A DNA stretch of 53,325 nucleotides from GCA-002282575 sp964519885 (GTDB taxonomy: Bacteria > Pseudomonadota > Gammaproteobacteria > Thiomicrospirales > Thiomicrospiraceae): NCBI GenBank assembly GCA_964519885.1, contig CAZFLX010000015.1, positions 1 through 53,325 of the forward strand. Direction: 5' to 3'. The notes beneath the pieces are model-generated. The model searched no databases. It was not told the DNA's origin and was given only the letters and a program-made list of their open reading frames with translations. The position numbers and the translations under genes are program-made. Of this stretch, positions 33,639 to 40,123 are shown piece by piece (the stretch's first letter is position 1; each line of letters opens with the position of its first letter).

Positions 33639-35423
33639 TTAATCGTGGGGTAAACGTAAAACGTAAACCCTTGCCGTTGTCTTTAACGCCCCGATTCGTG
33701 GTTTTTGTGTTGCCTTGCCGTCACTGCCAGCGATCAGCATCCCTGCATCTATCAAGGTGCTAATGACTAGCTTTTTATCAAAGCCTTTACATATCTCACC
33801 ATCAAAACTTGACGGCATAAACAGATATTCAAGCCCTTCGTTATGCTCTCGAATGAAGCCCACACGGTTATTAATGCGCTCACTGCCATTGCTGTCCATA
33901 CTCTCAAATCGACTAGCCCCGTGTGATTCGATAAACCCGCGAACATGACTGATAATATTGGCAGCTTCCTTGTTGCCATGCCCGAATGATTCCATCCATT
34001 CAGTAAATAAACGCTTGCACGCCAGCCACGCTTCGCCACTTTTCCAACCCGTTAGCCCTTTCTGTGTTGCCAGTTCGCCCGCTGTTGCCACTAAGCCGAA
34101 ATAATCACACACGCGCCCGTGTTGACTGGTTGCCGTTGGTGGTAGTGCTTCACGCTTAAATGCGTCTATTGATGCTCTGGTGTCCATTGCATCCTTGTTT
34201 TCAACCAGCACATGAAACCATGCTATGCCAGCCGTTCCGTAATACTTGCCAGCGTTGGCTTTGATTACGTTTGACAGCTTTGCACCGTCTAACCCGTGGC
34301 AAGCGTCAAAACAACCTAACCCCGCGCCAGCATCGGCTTCTATGTCGATAAAGCGCATTTCTTGCCCTGCATTGGTTTTGATGCCAGCCTTTGCCAGCAT
34401 ACCTGCCAGCGATTCCTCGCCATTGCTTAGATACAGCAACCGCCACGTGCTAACTGGTTTGCCGTTGCCTGTTACCGTTGCACGACCTTTCTTTTGTCCG
34501 TTGCCCAACATATACGCCACGGTATCAAGGTCTTTAGGATTGATCTGTGATAACTCATCCAATGCTAACAGTCCGTCATTATGTGCCAGTGCTGTACCTT
34601 CGAGAGCGTTCGCTGTATTGCGCCACGTTTTCATGTAATGCTCTGGTTTACCGTAAACACTCACAGCGGCTTCCATTGCGGTGCTTTTGCCACTGCTACT
34701 ACTGCCACGAATATGAAACCCTGTTGACGTTCTAAATCCTGATAGGTGCATCATCGGAGCGGCAAACGCCACACTAATAGCAAACAGTAAACGGCTGTTA
34801 CCGCTTGCATGGATTGCTATATTTTCCCGCCATTCTTCCAGCGTGCCAGCTTGTGCGTATGGCGGGGGCGGATTACTGCTCTGATAAATCAGATAATCAA
34901 TCGGGTTGTTGCTGATTGATTGATTCGGCAATACAAATGCGTCATCATGCCAGCCCAATTTTTCCACGCTCTCGAATTGAGTCGGGGCTGGGGCGGATGC
35001 CAAATAGTCCATCATTAGCTTACGGCTTGCCCCATTGCTTGAAATATCCAGCCCCATATCTGCCAGCATCTCACGTAATCTCAAGCCGTCACCCTGCCAC
35101 ATGGTCGCTGGTATGGGTAAGCGTTTAGTTCTTCGCTTACGGTCTGTAAATTCAACCATGCGCCCCCAGTTGTCGCCACTGGTTGAACTGGTATAGCCGA
35201 TCACATCCAAACGAGAGCAAATGAATAACGGCTTTTTGTCGTTGCCGTCATCGTCTGTCCCCACAAAATAAACGCCTGCATCCGATACCTCGAACCTTCC
35301 ACCGCCATAGCCGAATGAATAAAGGTGTTGACCCTTTAAAGGGTCTTTATTGGCTAATTCGTTGGTCGTTGTCAGTGCATCATCAAATGCTGTATTTTCT
35401 GCAATAGCGGTATCATTCAGCAT
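33639..35423 (-). CDS. DUF927 domain helicase/ATPase of the element
   Basis: The product has about 594 residues from ATG 35423, which has AGGAGG about 8 bp upstream; the open frame to 35537 lacks support. DUF927 covers roughly residues 40-330. The Walker A variant RGSSSSGKSTAMEAA is followed by the acidic LLALDELSQINPKDL (Walker B) and YLSNGEESLAGM. Together with the preceding Toprim protein it forms a primase-helicase pair for element replication. It overlaps that gene by 11 bp. Confidence 0.85.
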   Translation of the reverse strand: MLNDTAIAENTAFDDALTTTNELANKDPLKGQHLYSFGYGGGRFEVSDAGVYFVGTDDDGNDKKPLFICSRLDVIGYTSSTSGDNWGRMVEFTDRKRRTKRLPIPATMWQGDGLRLREMLADMGLDISSNGASRKLMMDYLASAPAPTQFESVEKLGWHDDAFVLPNQSISNNPIDYLIYQSSNPPPPYAQAGTLEEWRENIAIHASGNSRLLFAISVAFAAPMMHLSGFRTSTGFHIRGSSSSGKSTAMEAAVSVYGKPEHYMKTWRNTANALEGTALAHNDGLLALDELSQINPKDLDTVAYMLGNGQKKGRATVTGNGKPVSTWRLLYLSNGEESLAGMLAKAGIKTNAGQEMRFIDIEADAGAGLGCFDACHGLDGAKLSNVIKANAGKYYGTAGIAWFHVLVENKDAMDTRASIDAFKREALPPTATSQHGRVCDYFGLVATAGELATQKGLTGWKSGEAWLACKRLFTEWMESFGHGNKEAANIISHVRGFIESHGASRFESMDSNGSERINNRVGFIREHNEGLEYLFMPSSFDGEICKGFDKKLVISTLIDAGMLIAGSDGKATQKPRIGALKTTARVYVLRLPHD

Positions 35424-36300
35424 AACGTGGCACCTCCTTTTTATTGCGTTGGTCGATATGCCAGCGGTCTTGCCAGTCGCTAATCTTGCCGTATTGCTCG
35501 CGTTCTTTTCGTGTAAATTGTGGCATTGATACAGCACCGTTTACCGCTTTAGCGGCTTGCATTGCCGCAACTTCTCCCACGCCAGAATCATCATTATCGG
35601 CTGCTATCACAATCTCAATTTTTGGGAATTGTAGGCGCATAGATTTAGCAACGGCTAACAAGTTGCCAGCGTTAAAGGCTGTTACGTGCCAGCCTTGCAC
35701 CCGCCATTGTTGGGATAGGCTTTGACTGGTTGCCCAGCCCTCGCTGACAACGACGCGCCTGTCTGTGGCTTGCTGAAACGGTCGATTAGCATAAAATCCG
35801 TCTTTAGTTTTACCGCCTGTTAAAAAACGCTTTGCACCATTCGGTGCGATAAACTGCAATGACTGGATTTTTCCATTCTTAAGGCTGAAAACGGGCACAA
35901 CAATGCTATCACTGTATTGACGTAACCCGAACGGCTTTAATCCCTTTTTGCGTAAATAGGCGTGATTCATATCGGCTTGAATGCACACATCAAACCACGT
36001 TTGACGCGCTCTAACAGCGGCTTCCTCCCACTCCTTTTCCTGTTGCCGTGCGATTCGTTGCGTCTCTAACTTAATGAGTCGCTTACGTTCTGCAATAGAA
36101 GCGGGGTCGGTAGGTAGGTCATCGCTAAACCATGTCGTTTTTTCACTGGTTGACCAATTCCCGAAAACAGCAACGCCGCTACCGATCATCTTTAACCAAT
36201 ACGCGCCAGCACGGTAGAACTTGCCAAATGCGGGATGAGTTGGGATTTTGCCAGTGGGGTAGCCTATGGCGGTTAGTGCATCGAATAATGACGGGTTCAT
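35413..36300 (-). CDS. Toprim-domain primase-like protein
   Basis: The protein is about 295 residues from ATG 36300, which overlaps the stop of the upstream gene (ATGA). The Toprim core is visible as RRVVVSEGWATSQSL (catalytic Glu) and IEIVIAADNDDSGVGE (DxD). An N-terminal segment with HAYLRKKGLKPFGLRQYSDS is typical of phage and plasmid primases of this class. No zinc finger is seen. It primes replication with the DUF927 protein. Confidence 0.85.
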   Translation of the reverse strand: MNPSLFDALTAIGYPTGKIPTHPAFGKFYRAGAYWLKMIGSGVAVFGNWSTSEKTTWFSDDLPTDPASIAERKRLIKLETQRIARQQEKEWEEAAVRARQTWFDVCIQADMNHAYLRKKGLKPFGLRQYSDSIVVPVFSLKNGKIQSLQFIAPNGAKRFLTGGKTKDGFYANRPFQQATDRRVVVSEGWATSQSLSQQWRVQGWHVTAFNAGNLLAVAKSMRLQFPKIEIVIAADNDDSGVGEVAAMQAAKAVNGAVSMPQFTRKEREQYGKISDWQDRWHIDQRNKKEVPRYAE

Positions 36301-36596
36301 ACTGCACCCCCAACACTTAACCAATAGCGGGCAATGCCGTGATGCTTCACGCCTGCCGAATCGGTCGCGGTCTCACGGGTGCTATGAATGCGCCAGCCTG
36401 CTTCCCTTAATTCCTTGATTCTAGGTGCTGGTGAAGCTATGCCAACGGCTCTAAATTCCAGTGTGTTGACACTGCCAACGGCAAGCATTTTTAAGATAGC
36501 ATCACACTGTTTTTGGCTATCGGTTTCGGTTAAAATAGCGGTGCTGTTTTGATTTGTTTGCGCCTCGTTCGGCTTGTCTGAATGGGGCGTTTTCAT
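36297..36596 (-). CDS. Winged-helix DNA-binding protein of the element
   Basis: The 99-residue protein has a disordered polar N-terminus and a C-terminal helix-turn-helix-like domain with VNTLEFRAVGIASPAPRIKE, then LREAGWRIHSTRE and a beta-wing GIARYWL. Similar small proteins occur beside primases in prophages. It abuts the excisionase-like gene (its start follows that stop immediately) and overlaps the primase gene by 4 bp. Confidence 0.65.
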   Translation of the reverse strand: MKTPHSDKPNEAQTNQNSTAILTETDSQKQCDAILKMLAVGSVNTLEFRAVGIASPAPRIKELREAGWRIHSTRETATDSAGVKHHGIARYWLSVGGAV

Positions 36597-36785
36597 TTAT
36601 ACCGCTCCCGCTGTTTTCGCTTCCTGCTCTGCAATGAATCGCTTAATCTCTTCAACAGAAATAAACCGACGCGCTCCAATCTTGAACGTGCGTAAGTGTC
36701 CTTCTTTAATCAGTTTATAAATCATTGCTTGTGAAATACCGCCTAATGATTGACGGCTTTCGATAATGGATAGTGCTTGTGGCAT
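36597..36785 (-). CDS. AlpA/excisionase-type MerR-like HTH protein
   Basis: This 62-residue protein has the helix-turn-helix of the excisionase family (QAMIYKLIKEGHLRTFKIGA, then RRFISVEEIKRFI). Such proteins direct excision or activate the integrase and replication genes of P4-like elements. A 17-bp inverted repeat lies 78 bp upstream and may be its operator. It begins the minus-strand replication operon. Confidence 0.8.
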   Translation of the reverse strand: MPQALSIIESRQSLGGISQAMIYKLIKEGHLRTFKIGARRFISVEEIKRFIAEQEAKTAGAV

Positions 36786-36862
36786 GGTGTTGTTACTCCC
36801 ATAAGGTTACAAAGGTAAGCCGTTGTTTAGGCTTGTTTATGGGTGTAACTTTATGAGGTAAT

Positions 36863-36879
36863 TGATATGGCGCATATCA
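36863..36879. promoter_or_regulatory. Inverted repeat upstream of the excisionase-like gene
   Basis: TGATATG and CATATCA arms flank GCG. The nonamer GATATGGCG at the left arm recurs 32 bp further on (36896-36904). The location between the replication operon and the upstream gene suggests an operator for an element regulator. Confidence 0.5.
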
Positions 36880-36920
36880 CGGCATATTGGCGCATGATAT
36901 GGCGTGTATGTTGGCGGGTG

Positions 36921-37739
36921 TTATTTAGTCGTTGTTATGTTGTAGTGTTCAGTAATTAACGCTTTAATGTGTCTAGCTTCATGAACAGGTTTTTCATACT
37001 CTGTCCTTAGCCATTCTTCTATGATTTGCTGTTTGATTCCCTGCCCGTATTTAACAAAATCTTGGTTATGTTCAAATGATTCAATAATGTCCGCTATGGG
37101 TTGCAAGCACGGGTAGTGCTGTTGTGTTGCAATCGGTTGATTATGTGGCACTGGTTGCGCCAGCATTGATTCCAATTCGTCAATGCGGGTGTAGGCTTCG
37201 TCTAGCTGTTGCTGTAATTGTTCGGCTGTTGGCTTGCCGTCGTGTTCGGCTTTAAGTGCCAGTAGTCGGGTTAGTTCGGTGTGCGTGATTACAAGATCAT
37301 CCAATGAAATGACGTTTTTATCAGAAAAAAAACCAACTTTGATACCTGACCGATACAATAAATGATCTACACCTAGCGATTTAGCTTCTACTGCAATATC
37401 GTTTATTGTTGAAAAAATAGCCTTACCCTCTTGGTAAATCAGCCTGACTTGACCGACACTAACATCTACCGTCAATCGATAATCATCAACCGGTTTGTAA
37501 ACTCCTTCATTAATTAAATCAGCCACGGTAGGCTTATCGTTATTTTCATAGCGTTCATCTAATGCGCGGTAAAGTTCGCCTAGATTTTCATACGCAACCA
37601 TCTGAATGATGCTATCACAACGCTGTAATACTTTCGAATAAACCACTTTGCCAACTATTGCTTCATGATGCAAAACATCAACATCAACCCCCAGCTTTTG
37701 AGCTGCTTCCTCTAGCCTGTAATATCGTTTATGAAACAT
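36921..37739 (-). CDS. Hypothetical protein of the element with N-terminal HTH-like segment
   Basis: The 272-residue protein opens with RYYRLEEAAQKLGVDVDVLH, which resembles an excisionase-type helix-turn-helix. A beta-rich middle part and a helical region (TAEQLQQQLDEAYTRIDELE, probably coiled coil, near residues 170-190) follow. The C-terminal KQQIIEEWLRTEYEKPVHEA also looks helical. I do not recognise a family; a DNA-binding regulator of the element is possible. Confidence 0.6.
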   Translation of the reverse strand: MFHKRYYRLEEAAQKLGVDVDVLHHEAIVGKVVYSKVLQRCDSIIQMVAYENLGELYRALDERYENNDKPTVADLINEGVYKPVDDYRLTVDVSVGQVRLIYQEGKAIFSTINDIAVEAKSLGVDHLLYRSGIKVGFFSDKNVISLDDLVITHTELTRLLALKAEHDGKPTAEQLQQQLDEAYTRIDELESMLAQPVPHNQPIATQQHYPCLQPIADIIESFEHNQDFVKYGQGIKQQIIEEWLRTEYEKPVHEARHIKALITEHYNITTTK

Positions 37740-37833
37740 ATCACTTCCTTTGTGAACATCCTAAATAAGATGCACCCCCACACGGTTAGGATGACCGTTA
37801 TTCGCCCCGTCGGGCTAGGTGGTGCAAACGCTG

Positions 37834-38130
37834 TTACGTGCTTAATGCACCATTTACCCGCGCCAGCAGTTCGCTAGTCGGTTTGTATTTTCTGCCTTCC
37901 ACTTTGGCTATGTAAGACTGTTTAACGCCCAATGCGTCCGCTAGTTGGGTCTGTGTCCAGTTGGCTTTGATGCGGGCGGCTTTGATGGGGTTGTCGATAT
38001 AGTTAGCAACATCAAACGGGATAACCTCGTTATCGTCATCATCTAATGCGGCTAGTCGCTGGTAATCCTGCCACGGTATGACGGCATAGGCGGGTTGATT
38101 GTTGCCGTTGTAAATAATTTGCGCTTGCAT
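37834..38130 (-). CDS. XRE-type antitoxin of a RelE/HigB-like pair
   Basis: The 98-residue protein has an N-terminal RelB/Phd-like strand region (AYAVIPWQDYQRLAAL) and a C-terminal helix-turn-helix (WTQTQLADALGVKQSYIAKV). It follows the toxin gene by 3 bp, the toxin-first order of HigBA systems. It neutralises the toxin and probably represses the pair. A GCCC/GGGC hairpin without a T-run lies just downstream (37814-37825). Confidence 0.88.
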   Translation of the reverse strand: MQAQIIYNGNNQPAYAVIPWQDYQRLAALDDDDNEVIPFDVANYIDNPIKAARIKANWTQTQLADALGVKQSYIAKVEGRKYKPTSELLARVNGALST

Positions 38131-38133
38131 GGT

Positions 38134-38394
38134 TTAGTACGCCTCTTGTCTGTGGGCTATGCGCTCGATAGCGATAACCTTAATTTCATCATCTCGATTG
38201 AATAACACCCGATAATCTCCCACTCTTAGCCGATACCCTGCGATGTCGTGATTTACCAAGGGCTTAACGTCTAAGGTTGCATCGTCGGGATTATGCGCCA
38301 GCCGTTGAATTGATTCGGCTATACGTTCTCTTGGTTTGTGCGTTAGTGCTTTTAACGCTTTGTCTGCTTTCTTTGTTGTGGTTATATTATACAT
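38134..38394 (-). CDS. RelE/ParE-superfamily toxin
   Basis: The 86-residue protein has the family pattern TTKKADKALKALTHKPRERI, DVKPLVNHDIAGYRLRVGDY and RVLFNRDDEIKVIAIERIAH. Such toxins cut mRNA on the ribosome or block gyrase; the sequence favours the RelE side. It starts 16 bp after the integrase stop, with AAGG about 10 bp upstream, so it may be read together with the integrase gene. It probably stabilises the element. Confidence 0.9.
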   Translation of the reverse strand: MYNITTTKKADKALKALTHKPRERIAESIQRLAHNPDDATLDVKPLVNHDIAGYRLRVGDYRVLFNRDDEIKVIAIERIAHRQEAY

Positions 38395-38410
38395 GGTTAT
38401 ATTACCTTGT

Positions 38411-39478
38411 CTATGGCTGTATTATTTGCATGATGATTGCCTGCATTTTCTTTGCCGCTTCTATCCGTTGCTCGATGTACTCAGCACGGTTATAAACTGC
38501 CATCACGCCTTCCATGGTGTGGTTAGTGCATTTCTCTACCACGAACGGCTCTACCCCTGCATCGTTCAATCGGGTGGCAAAGGTGCGACGTAAATCATGA
38601 CAGGTATAGGCGTTGTAATTGGGTTGCCTTGCTTCTGATTGATAGCCGTGTTTTTTCAGTAATCGCTTTAACCAGTTTTGAATATTGGTGGCGGTGCAAG
38701 TGGGAAGCGGTAGCTGTTGCATTGCCAACGGTGGCAAGTAAACCCAATGCGCTTTACCGTTCTTGGTGTCATCCTTGCGCCAGCGGTCACCATCTAAATA
38801 CCCCTCTTGTGCCTCACTGATACGTAAACCCGTCAACAACAGAAATCTAAGCAATGGCGCGTTTTGATGTTCCAGTGCAAACACAAAGCGTATCTCGTCA
38901 TCTGTTAATACCCTGTCTTTTGGCTTTGGCACATAGCCCGTTATATTGCTGGTAATCCCTTCGGCTGGGCTGTTGTCGATATAGCCACATTCAACAGCAT
39001 AGGCAAAGACTTTGCGTAAATGCGCCCGCATCATATCCCCCGCTCTGGGTCTGTCCTTACTGTAAGCCCTTAACCATGTCGTAAGTTCTAATCGTTTAAC
39101 GCTTCTAATGGTGCTGTTGCCGAATCGCTCGACAATTAAATCAAGGTAGTGTTTAGCCTGTTCGGGTCGCTTGTGCTTCTTTTCAACCATGCCAGTGTAG
39201 TAGGCTTCGACTAGGGTCTTAATATTGGCGGTTATGGCGTTGGCTTGCCTTGCCAGTTCTAATGCTTCCCGCTTTGCTTCGGTCGGGCTAACCTCTGGGA
39301 ATCTGCCAATAGTGATAAACTTTTGCTTGCCGTTATTGCTACTTCTAAAAACCCAAGTTTTTGATGAAGCCCTGACACGCAAATAAAGATTGCCATCAAA
39401 ACGAATAACCTCATCTTTGCCTGTGTGCTTTATTCGCTCTATGGATTTTACGTTTAATTCCGTGGTCGACTTGCTCAT
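38411..39478 (-). CDS. Tyrosine recombinase integrase
   Basis: The product has about 355 residues from ATG 39478, which has AGGA 8 bp upstream; the open frame to 39571 runs through the arm sites and is not supported. A P4-integrase-like N-terminal part has FDGNLYLRVRASSKTWVFR and FITIGRFPEVSPTEAKREAL. The catalytic domain has Arg in LLLTGLRISEAQ, HDLRRTFATRLNDAG (His, Arg) and the nucleophile in AVYNRAEY. It lies directly at the right att junction, as expected for a site-specific integrase. Confidence 0.95.
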   Translation of the reverse strand: MSKSTTELNVKSIERIKHTGKDEVIRFDGNLYLRVRASSKTWVFRSSNNGKQKFITIGRFPEVSPTEAKREALELARQANAITANIKTLVEAYYTGMVEKKHKRPEQAKHYLDLIVERFGNSTIRSVKRLELTTWLRAYSKDRPRAGDMMRAHLRKVFAYAVECGYIDNSPAEGITSNITGYVPKPKDRVLTDDEIRFVFALEHQNAPLLRFLLLTGLRISEAQEGYLDGDRWRKDDTKNGKAHWVYLPPLAMQQLPLPTCTATNIQNWLKRLLKKHGYQSEARQPNYNAYTCHDLRRTFATRLNDAGVEPFVVEKCTNHTMEGVMAVYNRAEYIEQRIEAAKKMQAIIMQIIQP

Positions 39479-39514
39479 GTGGTTATTCCTGTTATGACAA
39501 ATATCGCCTATAAT

Positions 39515-39561
39515 TTGGCTACAAAGTTGGCTACAAAGTGGCGGTGAATATTTGTAGCCAA
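39515..39561. repeat. Right integrase arm-type sites
   Basis: TTGGCTACAA occurs at 39515-39524 and 39527-39536 (12-bp spacing, as at the left end). An inverted copy TTGTAGCCAA lies at 39552-39561. All are between the integrase gene and the att core, so integrase binding could also control its own promoter and the TATAAT at 39509-39514. Confidence 0.75.
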
Positions 39562-39593
39562 CCATGAACAAGTATAGAAAGGTAAAAAATAAA

Positions 39594-40115
39594 ATGCAAC
39601 AAAATCAGACAGATATGAACAATAAAAAACACGTAAAAACGCTATTCGTCTGCATGGGCAACATCTGCCGCTCCCCAACCGCTCATGCGGTGTTTCGTCA
39701 CTTAGTGACTGAGCATGGCTTGTCCGAGGTAATTGAGATTGATTCTGCGGGTACGCATGCCTACCACATTGGTAATCCACCCGATAGTCGTTCGATGCAA
39801 ACGGCTCGCAAACGCGGTATTGATATGAGCGATTTGCGCGCTCGCCAAGTCGATTTGGGCGACTTTTACCATTACGATTACCTCATTGCGATGGATGACT
39901 ACAATATGTCATTGCTAACAGAACAAGCTCCACGCGATATGAAACACAAACTCAGCTTGTTTCTTTCCTTTGCGCCCCACTTAAACCAACGAGAAGTGCC
40001 CGATCCCTACTATGGCGGTGCGGATGGTTTTGAATTGGTGTTTGATATGGTGCAAGCTGCTAGTGAAGGCTTGCTCGAACATATCAAAGTGCAACACCTT
40101 AACCAGACTAATTAG
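39594..40115 (+). CDS. Low-molecular-weight protein tyrosine phosphatase, rebuilt 5' end
   Basis: The 173-residue protein has the P-loop CMGNICRS (C-x5-R) and the general-acid loop VPDPYYGG, hallmarks of this family. ATG 39594 has AAAGG upstream; ATG 39564 and 39615 are alternatives. The first 21 or so codons upstream of the core at 39651 are, by my reading, supplied by the integrated element; they replace the host 5' end now found at 31621. The gene stops 8 bp before relA, suggesting an operon. Substrate is unknown; bacterial relatives act on tyrosine kinases of polysaccharide export. Confidence 0.9.
   Translation: MQQNQTDMNNKKHVKTLFVCMGNICRSPTAHAVFRHLVTEHGLSEVIEIDSAGTHAYHIGNPPDSRSMQTARKRGIDMSDLRARQVDLGDFYHYDYLIAMDDYNMSLLTEQAPRDMKHKLSLFLSFAPHLNQREVPDPYYGGADGFELVFDMVQAASEGLLEHIKVQHLNQTN
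39633..39674 (+). repeat. attR, right integration junction
   Basis: This is the counterpart of 31639-31680, inside the phosphatase coding sequence. It spans the P-loop codons; the identical core TGCATGGG is at 39651-39658. Confidence 0.65.
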
Positions 40116-40123
40116 GCTGACCT

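Larger units (their letters stand above)
31657..39658. mobile_element. Integrated element of about 8.0 kb in the LMW-PTP gene
   Basis: Between the two att cores lie a tyrosine integrase gene at the right end, arm-type repeats inside both ends, a toxin-antitoxin pair, excisionase-like and HTH genes, a primase, a DUF927 helicase and repeat arrays that look like replication origins. No capsid, packaging, conjugation or mobilisation gene is recognisable. It resembles satellite-type or P4-like integrative replicons in its integration and replication modules, but I cannot assign it to a named family. Almost all genes are on the minus strand; only two small ORFs at the left are on plus. Confidence 0.8.

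Noticed and set aside
37814..37825. GCCC/GGGC hairpin after the XRE antitoxin as a terminator
   Set aside because: The stem is only 4 bp and no T-run follows on the minus strand.
36921..38394. Shared peptide YNITTTK at the end of the 272-residue protein and the start of the RelE-like toxin
   Set aside because: The DNA differs at several positions, the flanks are unrelated, and this start is typical for RelE proteins; chance similarity is likelier than duplication.
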